Shown piece by piece: positions 25,438 through 34,100 of a stretch of 64,000 nt of DNA (position 1 is its first letter; each line of letters opens with the position of its first letter). The notes beneath the pieces are model-generated. The model ran no database searches. It saw only the letters and a list, made by a program, of their open reading frames with translations, and had not been told where the DNA came from. The DNA is taken from contig NZ_CP108006.1 in the NCBI RefSeq assembly GCF_036127095.1, forward strand, positions 6,067,501 to 6,131,500. The letters are read 5' to 3'. Origin of the DNA: Streptomyces sp. NBC_00335 (lineage in GTDB: Bacteria > Actinomycetota > Actinomycetes > Streptomycetales > Streptomycetaceae). The translations under genes and the position numbers were made by a program.

Positions 25438-26163
25438 ATGACCTCCACAGACAGCACGCAGCAGCCCGCGAAGGCCCCGGCCAAGGCCCCCGCCAAGGAC
25501 CCGTGGGACCTTCCCGACGTCTCCGGCCTCGTCGTCGGCGTCCTCGGCGGCACCGGCGACCAGGGCCGTGGCCTCGCCTACCGGCTCGCCCGCGCCGGCC
25601 AGAAGGTGATCATCGGCTCCCGCGCCGCCGACCGCGCGCAGACCGCCGCCGACGAGCTCGGCCTCGGCGTGGAGGGCGCGGACAACGCCGAGTGCGCGCG
25701 CCGCAGCGACATCGTGATCATCGCGGTGCCGTGGGAGGGCCACGCCAAGACCCTGGAATCGCTGCGAGAGGAGCTCGCCGGCAAGCTCGTGGTCGACTGC
25801 GTCAACCCGCTCGGCTTCGACAAGCAGGGCGCGTACGCCCTCCAGGTCGAAGAGGGCAGCGCGGCCCAGCAGGCCGCCGCCCTCCTCCCGGACTCCCGCG
25901 TCACCGCCGCCTTCCACCACCTCTCGGCGGTGCTCCTCCAGGACGAGTCGATCGACGAGATCGACACCGACGTGATGGTCCTCGGCGAGGTCCGCGCGGA
26001 CACGGACATCGTCCAGGCCCTCGCCGGCCGCATCCCCGGCATGCGAGGCGTCTTCGCGGGCCGCCTGCGCAACGCCCACCAGGTCGAATCCCTGGTGGCC
26101 AACCTCATCTCCACCAACCGCCGCTACAAGGCCCACGCGGGCCTGCGCATCACGGACGTCTGA
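25438..26163 (+). CDS. npdG: NADPH-dependent F420 reductase
   Basis: The 241-residue enzyme transfers hydride between coenzyme F420 and NADP, supplying reduced F420 for reductive reactions in actinobacteria. The N-terminal NADP-binding loop is VGVLGGTGDQGRGLAYRLARAG (about 33-54), followed by KVIIGSR, where Ser-Arg selects the 2'-phosphate of NADP. Typical downstream blocks are DIVIIAVPWEGHAKTL, VVDCVNPLGF and AAFHHLSAVLL. A 25-residue Ala/Pro/Lys-rich leader containing KAPAKAPAKD precedes the domain. It is a stand-alone gene that converges on the TerD-fusion gene. Confidence 0.93.
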   Translation: MTSTDSTQQPAKAPAKAPAKDPWDLPDVSGLVVGVLGGTGDQGRGLAYRLARAGQKVIIGSRAADRAQTAADELGLGVEGADNAECARRSDIVIIAVPWEGHAKTLESLREELAGKLVVDCVNPLGFDKQGAYALQVEEGSAAQQAAALLPDSRVTAAFHHLSAVLLQDESIDEIDTDVMVLGEVRADTDIVQALAGRIPGMRGVFAGRLRNAHQVESLVANLISTNRRYKAHAGLRITDV

Positions 26164-26193
26164 GCGGACGGATCCCACCGCCGATCCCGCCAC

Positions 26194-26228
26194 CGGGCCC
26201 ACCCGTCACCGCAGGACGGGCGGGCCCG
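26194..26228. terminator. bidirectional hairpin between npdG and terD-fusion genes
   Basis: The arms cgggcccacccgtc and gacgggcgggcccg form a 14-bp stem with one mismatch and a 7-nt loop, located between two convergent stop codons. Confidence 0.8.
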
Positions 26229-26239
26229 TGTCCGGACCC

Positions 26240-28369
26240 TCAGCCGCGGCGGCCGCCGCGCGGCTCGATCGGCCCCAGGTGCGCCACGACGCCGTGGTAG
26301 AAGCGCTCCACGGCATCGTCCACGCTGCGGATGAACCCGGACTCCGTGTTCCCCCGCGTGCTCCCCATTCCCTTGAGCAGCGACAGCCGGAAACCGACGA
26401 CGGTCGAGCCCTCCGCGGGCAGCAGATCGCCCGGCTCGGGCCGCAGCCGCTCCAGCGTGCCGCGCGGCCCGCTCCCCGGACCCGCCCCGGCGCCCGGCCC
26501 GGCATCGAGGAGGCTCTCCACGTGCAGGTCCGCCGGAGCCTCGGCGAGCAGCTTCAGCAGCCGTTTCACCATGACCAGCGGGTACGCGCCCTCCGGGGCC
26601 GGCACGTCGACGGTGGTGCGCACCTTGGAGGTCCTGAGGTCGGCGCTCACCGCGATGACACTGGTGGTCCCGTCGACGCGCAGCTCGGCGAAGAGCTTCC
26701 CGTCCGCACACAGCCGGTCCGCCGCCGCGACCCGCCGGGCCTGCGGATCGCTGCCCCGCCGGGCCCGCTGCACCGGCAGCGCCTTCTGCCCGAGCTCCCC
26801 GCCGAGACGCAGGCAGACCTGACGGATCAGCCGCTCCCAGCTCTCCACCACCTCCACGGTCCGGGCGTCCCCGTGGCCGAGGGTTTCGTCCTCGATGCCC
26901 TTGCGTACGGGCACCCAGGCCGCGCCCATGTTCTGGAACCCGTGGCAGCCCGACTGCTCGTGCCGCAGGTACTCCAGGAGTTCCTGGAGGAGCCAGGCGT
27001 GTGCGGCGTTGCCCACGCCCTCGTGGCGGATCAGCATCTGCGCCTGGTGGGCGACCTCGGCCCAGGACAGGTGCCAGAGGCTGACCTTGTGCTTGCGCCG
27101 GCCGTCCACCTTCACCTCCACCATCGGGCGGCCCTCCAGGGCCACGTCGTTGGAGAGGGTGATCACGGCCTCGTAGCCGCGGCGCGCGGCAATGTCCATG
27201 TACGCCTGGACCTGCTCCGCCTTGAGCGGGTTGCCGTTCGTCTTCGTCTCCACGAGCGCCGTCCACAGCTTGCCCGCGCGCTCCACCCGGATCACCCCGT
27301 CCGGGCGCCGGGGCGTGTCCCCGTGGGGGAGGGAGACCTCCGTGAAGGTCTGCATCCGGCCGGCGGGCGCGCCGAACCCGGCGGTGAGGCGGCGGCCGAA
27401 CTCCGGCACCTGCGCCATGACCGACAGCAGCACCGAGGTGGCGCGCACCTCCCGCTCCCTGTCGCTCTTCAGGGAGGGGACGGGGAACAGGCGGGCCGGG
27501 CTCCACGAGTCGTTCTCGGCCAGGGACTTCTTGGCCACCTTGGGCAGGGTGACCTTCTTCCTGGTCGTACGGGGACCCCGGCCGCGGGTCTGTGCCGGTA
27601 CGGCGACGGGAGCGGCCGCCCCGTCGGGCTCGGGCTGGGGCCTGGTCCCGTCGACGGGCTCGGCGGCGGGTTCGGGGACGGGTGGGGCGGCCGGGAAGGC
27701 CGCCGCCGCATCGGCCGTTCCGAGGCCCTGCGCGGCCTGCGCCGGGTCAGCGAGCTCCTCCGGCTCCCGCTCACCACCGAGCTTGGCCTCTTCGGCCTCT
27801 TCGGCCTCCTCGGGTCCCTCGGATTCCTCCAGCACCGGGATGCCGAAGTCCGTGGCCAGCCCCGCCAGGCCGGTTTCGTACCCCTGGCCGACCGCGCGGA
27901 ACTTCCACTCCTCGCCCCGCCGGTACAGCTCGCCGAAGATGAAGGCGGTCTCCACGCCCGCGTCGTCGATGGAGTAGCCGACCAGCGGTTCCCCGGAGCG
28001 GTCCGCGACCGTCATCCTCAGGTCGTCGAGGTCTCCGAAGCGTGCGCCTGCGTACCGGCTGGCCGCCACGACGATCCGCGCGACACCCTCCGGTACAGCC
28101 GTCAGGTCCACGCTGATGCGGTCCTCGTCGCCGTTGTCGGTCGGCACCTTGCCCAGCAGCTGCACGCTTCCGTCGGCGGCCGCCGGGTTGTTGTAGAAGT
28201 AGAAGTCGTTCTCGTCGCGGACCTTGCCGTTCTCGTCCAGCAGCAGCACCGAGACGTCGGCGTCGCCCGCCCCCGAAGCGCTGCTCCAGCCCAAGCTCAC
28301 GACGACGGCCCCGGCGTCCTCGCTGAGGGCGGTCAGGCTGACGTTCGCGCCCTTCGGGATCTCCTGCAT
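26240..28369 (-). CDS. TerD stress domain fused to a PD-(D/E)xK-like nuclease domain
   Basis: The 709-residue protein has three parts. Residues 1-178 are a TerD domain: VVVSLGWSS, DADVSVLLLDENGKV, NDFYFYNNP, DLDDLR and TAFIFGELYRRGEEW, with the acidic clusters that bind calcium in this family. Residues 180-285 are a Glu-then-Pro/Ala-rich linker. From about 300 a second domain shows a PD-(D/E)xK pattern: Glu344 in FTEVSLP, Asp357 in RPDGVI, Glu374 and Lys376 in LVETKT, and Gln386 in EQVQAY. The remaining 300 residues have no motif I can name. TerD proteins belong to tellurite and stress-response systems of unclear mechanism; the nuclease activity is inferred. ATG 28369 follows gggggaaac. No other ter gene is nearby. 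Confidence 0.82.
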   Translation of the reverse strand: MQEIPKGANVSLTALSEDAGAVVVSLGWSSASGAGDADVSVLLLDENGKVRDENDFYFYNNPAAADGSVQLLGKVPTDNGDEDRISVDLTAVPEGVARIVVAASRYAGARFGDLDDLRMTVADRSGEPLVGYSIDDAGVETAFIFGELYRRGEEWKFRAVGQGYETGLAGLATDFGIPVLEESEGPEEAEEAEEAKLGGEREPEELADPAQAAQGLGTADAAAAFPAAPPVPEPAAEPVDGTRPQPEPDGAAAPVAVPAQTRGRGPRTTRKKVTLPKVAKKSLAENDSWSPARLFPVPSLKSDREREVRATSVLLSVMAQVPEFGRRLTAGFGAPAGRMQTFTEVSLPHGDTPRRPDGVIRVERAGKLWTALVETKTNGNPLKAEQVQAYMDIAARRGYEAVITLSNDVALEGRPMVEVKVDGRRKHKVSLWHLSWAEVAHQAQMLIRHEGVGNAAHAWLLQELLEYLRHEQSGCHGFQNMGAAWVPVRKGIEDETLGHGDARTVEVVESWERLIRQVCLRLGGELGQKALPVQRARRGSDPQARRVAAADRLCADGKLFAELRVDGTTSVIAVSADLRTSKVRTTVDVPAPEGAYPLVMVKRLLKLLAEAPADLHVESLLDAGPGAGAGPGSGPRGTLERLRPEPGDLLPAEGSTVVGFRLSLLKGMGSTRGNTESGFIRSVDDAVERFYHGVVAHLGPIEPRGGRRG

Positions 28370-28542
28370 GTTTCCCCCAGATCCTTCCGCACCCCCCTGC
28401 GCGGTGCGTCTCCGGCGAACCGTAGCGGCGGGCGGAGGAAAAGATCACGGGATGGGGGAAATCAACCGGACGGGAGCACGCCGGGGCATGGGGGACACTG
28501 GAGGGGCTTGAACCGCTTCAGTGTCTTCGAGGAGCCCTCGCC

Positions 28543-28737
28543 ATGCCCCGCCTTGCCGTGTTCGCCGTCGTCCTCTGCGTCCTCGCCACTGCCGCCGCGG
28601 TGGTCTCCTTCGTCGAGGGCAGTCTGCTCGGGATCGTGTGGGTGCTGATGGCGGGCATCACGTCGAACATGGCGTGGTTCTACGTGCGCAAGGCGAAGGT
28701 CGAGAAGGCCGCGGCAGCGGCTCGCGCCGCGGGCTGA
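28543..28737 (+). CDS. small two-helix membrane protein
   Basis: A 64-residue protein with two hydrophobic segments, LAVFAVVLCVLATAAAVVSFV and LLGIVWVLMAGITSNMAWFYV, then a basic/Ala-rich cytoplasmic end (RKAKVEKAAAAARAAG). ATG 28543 has cgaggag eight bases upstream. It is divergent from the TerD-fusion gene, 173 bases away, so the two may share control. It matches no family I recognise; the layout resembles small Streptomyces integral membrane proteins of unknown role. Confidence 0.7.
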   Translation: MPRLAVFAVVLCVLATAAAVVSFVEGSLLGIVWVLMAGITSNMAWFYVRKAKVEKAAAAARAAG

Positions 28738-28802
28738 GCCGGAGCCCGGCCCGGGTGGGCCCTAGGCGTTCCGTCCCGGGAGGTTGTGGACGGGTGGAAC
28801 TC

Positions 28803-28894
28803 GATCTTGGCCTGCCGAGTGCCTGACGGTGTCGGGGATCTCGGCGATGACGGTCGGCCATGCCCTCGACATCCCAGTCTCCAAGATCCCCGAC
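28803..28894. repeat. competing inverted repeats in a convergent gap
   Basis: The segment ccaagatccccgac (28881-28894) can pair with gtcggggatctcgg (28831-28844, 13 of 14 positions) or, through ccaagatc, perfectly with gatcttgg (28803-28810). This lies between the converging small membrane gene and the quinone oxidoreductase gene. It may be a terminator or the eroded edge of an inserted segment. Confidence 0.55.
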
Positions 28895-28908
28895 CTCGTC
28901 ACCCGCGA

Positions 28909-29919
28909 TCAGCTCTGCGTCTCCTCGCGGCGTCCCATAGCGGCCGCATCGAGTACGACGAGCAGCTTGCCGGTGGTACGCCGCGCCTCCAGATCGCTGT
29001 GGGCCTGGGCAGCCTCGGACAAGGCGTAGCGGCCCGTCACGGTGACCTCAAGCGCCTTGGAGCGCACCCACTCGAACACATCGGCGGCCCGTCGGAGCAG
29101 TTCGGACCGATCGGCGATGAAGTCCCCGAGGCTGGGCCGGATCAGGGTCAGCGAACCGCCGTGGGCGAGCCGAATCGGATCAAACGGCGGCACGGCACCG
29201 CTTGCCGCGCCGAAGAGCACGAGATGGCCGCGGGTTCGCAGGCTGGCGAGGCTCGCATCGAAGGTGTGCGCGCCGACGCCGTCGAAGACGACCGGCAGTC
29301 CCTGACCGCCGTTGAGCCGCCTCACCTCGGCTGCGAGATCGTCGACTGCGGAGGAAAGGATCACCTCGGCGGCCCCGGCACGCTTCGCCAGCTCGGCCTT
29401 AGCCGTGGTCGACGTCGTGCCGATCACCCTGCCGCCGAGATGGGTGATGAGCTGGGTCAAAAGCAGCCCCATGCCACCGGCAGCCGCATGCACGAGCACC
29501 GTGTCGCCCCCCTGAACCGGATAGGCGTCCTTGACGAGATAGTGCGCGGTCATGCCTTGGAGGAGCACGGCGGCGGCTGTCTCGAAGCCGATGTCGTCGG
29601 GCAGCGGCACCAGCCGGGAGGAGTCCACGACGGCCCGCTCGGCATACGTGCCGGGAATCTCCACCCAACCGACCCGGTCCCCGACTGCGACGTCGGCGAC
29701 GCCGGGTCCGACTTCGACGACCGTGCCGGCGCCCTCAGAGCCCGGGGTGAAGGGCAGCGGGAGGCTGTACCGGCCTTCGCGGTGGTAGACGTCGAGGAAG
29801 TTGACCCCGGATGCGGCGACCTCCACGACCGCCTCGCCCGGACCCGGCCGCGGCTGGTCCACCTTGACCTCCCGCAGCACCTCGGGACCGCCCACTTCGT
29901 ACACCTGAATCGCTCGCAT
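28909..29919 (-). CDS. zinc-independent quinone oxidoreductase (MDR superfamily)
   Basis: The 336-residue enzyme is an NADPH:quinone reductase-type medium-chain dehydrogenase. It has the QOR pattern GVNFLDVYHREGRY, PFTPGSEGAGTVVEVG, and the cofactor loop HAAAGGMGLLLTQLITHLG (about 148-166). TTSTTAKAELAKRAGA follows the second strand. The zinc-binding Cys/His of alcohol dehydrogenases are absent, as expected for QOR. ATG 29919 has ggagag just upstream, whereas the earlier ATG at 29949 adds ten weak residues. Codon use is slightly less GC-biased than in neighbouring genes. The gene is flanked by duplications and a transposase remnant, so it may have been acquired horizontally. Confidence 0.88.
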   Translation of the reverse strand: MRAIQVYEVGGPEVLREVKVDQPRPGPGEAVVEVAASGVNFLDVYHREGRYSLPLPFTPGSEGAGTVVEVGPGVADVAVGDRVGWVEIPGTYAERAVVDSSRLVPLPDDIGFETAAAVLLQGMTAHYLVKDAYPVQGGDTVLVHAAAGGMGLLLTQLITHLGGRVIGTTSTTAKAELAKRAGAAEVILSSAVDDLAAEVRRLNGGQGLPVVFDGVGAHTFDASLASLRTRGHLVLFGAASGAVPPFDPIRLAHGGSLTLIRPSLGDFIADRSELLRRAADVFEWVRSKALEVTVTGRYALSEAAQAHSDLEARRTTGKLLVVLDAAAMGRREETQS

Positions 29920-29930
29920 GGCTCTCCAAT

Positions 29931-30003
29931 AACGGCTCATCCCCACCAACCCCGTTGATGGCGATCAACGGTTCATCCCCCACCAACCCCGTTGACGGCG
30001 ATC
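29931..30003. repeat. tandem duplication of a 36-37-bp unit upstream of the qor gene
   Basis: The unit beginning aacggctcatccccacc and ending ggcgatc occurs at 29931-29966 and again, with three differences, at 29967-30003. It covers the qor promoter side and the end of the decayed frame at 29973. Confidence 0.8.
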
Positions 30004-30188
30004 CGATTCCCGGCAAGCAGACCGGCCCGCCGCCCCCGCCGAGAGCTGAGACGCCTGCTCAACGCCAGCGGCAGGGCCAGCTGATCTCCCTCCGCGTCCA
30101 TCCGCTCCGCCGCCCACGCCGCCTCCTCCCGCGTCGGCGCGAAGACCAGATGCAGCCCATGCGCACTGACCCACCGAAAGGCCCTCGT
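29973..30188 (-). pseudogene. decayed reading frame of unknown origin
   Basis: A 72-codon open frame on the minus strand reads ...FRWVSAHGLHLVFAPTREEAA... and ends in the duplicated sequence. It has about 80 percent G/C at third positions, which looks coding, but no start codon or ribosome site is visible and no family is recognised. It is probably a 3' fragment of a gene damaged when this segment was rearranged. A chance open frame remains possible. Confidence 0.3.
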
Positions 30189-30202
30189 GCCCCCGCGTCC
30201 TG

Positions 30203-30277
30203 ACCCGCTACCAGCTGGCCCGGCCCTACCGGCCCCAGACCAACGGCAAGGTCGAACGCTTCGACCGCACCACCTAG
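30203..30277 (+). mobile_element. IS481/IS3-type transposase remnant
   Basis: A 25-codon frame translates to RYQLARPYRPQTNGKVERFD and a further RTT before a TAG stop. The block YRPQTNGKVERF(H)RT is the conserved signature around the catalytic Glu of IS481-like DDE transposases, here with Asp in place of the usual His. Everything upstream and downstream of this piece is gone. Its stop codon overlaps that of the converging M50 gene within cctagg, so the deletion ended exactly at that gene. Confidence 0.75.
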
Positions 30278-31101
30278 GGCGCCTGGCAGAGGCCGTTGGT
30301 GTCCTGCCAGAACTGGTAGAGGTCGCGGCCGCAGTAGGACTCCAGCTCGCCGACGCCCAGGGCCGACAGGACGCCGTACACCGCGTCGAAGAAGTACGCG
30401 TTGATCTCCGGGATCCACAGCAGCGCGAAGACGGCCAGCAGGCCGAACGGTGCCAGCGGTGCCACCTCGCGGCGGACCTTGTGGGAGAGCCAGGGCTCGA
30501 TGATGCCGTAGCCGTCCAGGCCCGGGACCGGCAGGAAGTTCAGGATCGCCGCCGAGACCTGGAGCAGCGCCAGGAAGCCGAGCGCGAAGCGGAACGCCGT
30601 CGGGACCCCGTCCAGGGCGTTCAGCCAGAACGGGGCCGTGCAGACGGCCGCGAAGGCGACGTTCGTCAGCGGACCCGCCGCCGAGATGAGGCTGTGCCGC
30701 CAGCGGCCCTCGATGCGGTCGCGCTCGATGTACACCGCGCCGCCGGGCAGGCCCACTCCGCCCATGATCACGAAGAGCACCGGCAGGATGATGCTGAGCA
30801 GCGCGTGCGTGTACTTGAGGGGGTTCAGCGTCAGGTAGCCCTTCGCGCCGACGCTGAGGTCGCCGCTGTGCAGGGCGGTACGGGCGTGCGCGTACTCGTG
30901 CAGGCACAGGGAGACGATCCACGCCGCGGTGACGAAGAGGAAGACGGCCAGCCCGGTGCTGGTCGAGTACCCCGTCCACACGGCCCACCCCGTCACCGCC
31001 ATCACGGCGAAGATGCCGAGGAACACGGGACTGATCTGCCGGTCGCCGCGATCGTGAGTGCGGTGGTGGTGGCTGCGGTTCGGACTGCCCTGGGGACCCA
31101 T
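30274..31101 (-). CDS. site-2-type membrane protease (peptidase M50)
   Basis: The 275-residue polytopic protein has about six hydrophobic segments. The zinc motif is SLCLHEYAHARTAL (HExxH) within the second segment, and the third ligand is in FLPVPGLDGYG, the family LDG motif. Such site-2 proteases cut substrate transmembrane segments, often to release transcription factors. A His-rich N-terminal cytoplasmic stretch (NRSHHHRTHDRGDR) could bind metal. It is divergent from the SARP-family gene, with 60 bases between, too short for more than a shared promoter. The natural substrate is unknown. Confidence 0.87.
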   Translation of the reverse strand: MGPQGSPNRSHHHRTHDRGDRQISPVFLGIFAVMAVTGWAVWTGYSTSTGLAVFLFVTAAWIVSLCLHEYAHARTALHSGDLSVGAKGYLTLNPLKYTHALLSIILPVLFVIMGGVGLPGGAVYIERDRIEGRWRHSLISAAGPLTNVAFAAVCTAPFWLNALDGVPTAFRFALGFLALLQVSAAILNFLPVPGLDGYGIIEPWLSHKVRREVAPLAPFGLLAVFALLWIPEINAYFFDAVYGVLSALGVGELESYCGRDLYQFWQDTNGLCQAP

Positions 31102-31161
31102 ACGGCGAACCTATCCCGGAGGCGGCGCCCGGGGGAGCTCCGGGCCGGAGACAATGGGCCG

Positions 31162-34100
31162 GTGCGTTACGCGATGCTCGGCACCACCCAGGCCATCCGC
31201 GACGACGGGAGCACCGTGCCCGTCGGCGGAGCGCGGCTGCGCGCGCTCCTGACGGCGCTCGCGCTGCGGCCGGGCCGGGCGGTCCCGGCAGCTTCGCTCA
31301 TCGAAGAGGTGTGGGACGGCGACCCGCCCGCCGACGGCCCCGCGGCGCTCCAGGCACTGGTGGGCCGGCTGCGCAGGGCGCTGGGCCGCGAGGCGGTGGG
31401 GTCCGGGGAGGGCGGCTACTGGCTCGTCGCGGCCCGGGACGACATCGACCTGTACCGCTTCGAGCGGCTCGCGCGGGCGGCGGCACAGACCACCTCGCCG
31501 GCGGAGGCGGCCGCCCTGTACGACGAGGCCCTCGCCCTGTGGCGGGGCGAGCCGCTGAGCTCCCTGCCGGGCTCCGGGACCGGGCCGGAGGCCGCCCGCT
31601 GGGAGGCGCTACGGCTCGACGCGCGCCGGGGCCGCCTGCACGCGGCGCTGGAGCTGGGGGAGGCGGAGCGGGTCCTGCCAGAGCTGACCGCGCTGTGCGC
31701 GGGGCTTCCGCTGGACGAACTCCTGCAGGCCCTGCGGATCCGCGCGCTGCGCGACGCGGGCCGCCCGGCGCAGGCACTGGCCGCCTACGAGGAGGTCCGC
31801 CGCGACCTGGCCGGCCGCCTGGGCACCACCCCGGGCCCCGCCCTCCGCGCCCTCCACGCGGCCCTGCTGGCCGACCCGACGGCGGGCCCCCACCGGCCCG
31901 GCCCGACGGCGACACCCGGGCGTTCCGCCCCGCTGACCGGACCCGGGTACCCGGCGCCGAGCGGTCCGGACCGGGCGGCGCCGACGGCCGGGACCGGCTG
32001 GACCAGCCGTACGGCCCTGACCGACCGGCCCGACCGGACGGGGCAGGTCGGATCCGCTTCCGACCCGGGGCCCGGCCACCCCGCCGAGGCCTCGCGAGGC
32101 CGGGCGGGTCAGGCGGGGGCCGACGCGACCGCCGGGACCGCCGGGATCGTGCAGGGCTCCTCTGCCGCTCCGGACGGACCCGGCGGGCCCGGGCTGGGCC
32201 CGGGCCATGACGGCCGGCCCGGCACCCCGTCCGAGCCGCACGGGTCCTTCCCGGCTCCGTCCGGGATCGCCGCCGCCCCGGCGCCGTACGGGACCGCCAC
32301 CGCGATCCCGTCCGGTCCCGACCGGGCGGACTCCGGCTCCATGCCCGGACCTGACGGCTCCGGCCAGGCGACCGGTCCTGCCGGCGCGGGCTCCGCCTAC
32401 GCGACCGGTCCTGACGGAGCGCGCTCCGCCCACGCGACCGGACCCGACCGACCAGGCTCCGCCCACGCCGACGGGCCGGGCCGGGCCGGTCCCGCCGGGA
32501 CCGGGAGCGGGGATCCGTACAGCGCCGGTGCCGGGGCCGGTCACGTGCCGCCGCCCGGGCCGGGCGCGGGCAACCTGCGGATGCGGCTGACCACCTTCGT
32601 CGGGCGGGAAGAGGACATCCGGGTCATCGGCGACGACCTCGCCCGGTCGCGGCTGGTCACCCTGCTCGGACCCGGCGGCGCCGGCAAGACCCGGCTGTCG
32701 CAGGAGGCCGCCGAGGCACACGCCCGCGCAGGCCGCGGCACACCGGACGCACGGCCCGCCGGCCCCGGGCACCCGTCGGCCGGCCACGCCTCCACCCGTG
32801 GCGGGCCCGGCTCCGCCCCCGCCTGGGCCGACGGGGTCTGGTTCGTGGAGCTGGCCCCCGTGGACGATCCGGAGGACGTCGCCGAGGCCGTGCTCGCCGC
32901 GCTCGGGGCGCGGGAGACCAAGCTGCGCGGCGGCTCCGCCGAGGAGATGCGGGTGCTGACCGAGCGCGGGGACCGGCCCCTCGACCGCCTCGCAGAGCAT
33001 TGCGCGCGGCGCCGGATGCTCCTGATCCTCGACAACTGCGAGCACGTAGTCGACGCCGCCGCCCGCCTCGCCGAGGAAGTGCTCGCGCGCTGCCCCGGCG
33101 TGCAGATCCTGGCCACCAGCCGCGAACCCCTCGGCGTGCCCGGGGAGACCCTGCGCCCGGTGGACCCGCTGCCCGACCCGGTCGCGCTGCGGCTGTTCGA
33201 CGACCGCGGGGCCGCCGCCCGGGCCGGGTTCACCGTGGACGAGGACCCGGCCGCCGCCGTGGAGATCTGCCGGCGCCTCGACGGGATGCCGCTGGCCATC
33301 GAGCTGGCCGCCGCCCGGCTGCGGCTGCTCACCCCCCGCCAGATCGCCGACCGGCTGGACGACCGGTTCAGGCTGCTGACCGGCGGCTCGCGCACCCACC
33401 TGCCCCGCCAGCAGACCCTGCGCGCGGTGGTCGACTGGTCCTGGGACCTGCTCGACGAGCCCGAACGGGCCGTACTGCGCCGGCTGTCCGTCTTCGCCGG
33501 CGGCTGCGACCTCGCCGCCGCCGAGGCGGTCTGCGCGGACGGTGGATACCTCGATGGCGCCGACGTCGCCGACCTGCTCGGATCCCTCGTGGACAAGTCC
33601 CTCGTCGTCGCCGCCCCCGACGGCCCCGCCGGGATGCGCTATCGCCTTCTGGAGACCGTCGCCGAGTACGCGGCCGACCGCCTCGCCGAAGCCGGCGAGG
33701 ACCGGGCGGAGACCGAGCAGCGCCATCTCACCCACTACCGCGAACTCGCCCGCACCACCGAGCCGCTGCTGCGCGGCCACGGCCAGCGCGCCGCCGCGGA
33801 CCGGCTGGCCACCGAGTACGAGAACGTGCGCACCGCCCTGCGCCGCGCCGTCGCCGCCAAGGACGTGGGCGAGGTGCTCTGCCTCGTGCACTCCCTCGGC
33901 TGGTACTGGCACATGCACGATCTGCGCGCCGAGACCCGCCACTGGGCGGGCGCCGCCGCAGCCCTCGGCCCGGACCCCTTCGCCGCGCCGGTCGTCCCCG
34001 CCCCACCCGTCTACGAGCAGATCGTCGACACGCCCCCGCCCTACGAGGGTGAACTGCTCACCGAGGCCTGGCGCGGCATCCAGCTGTTGTGTCTGGTCGC

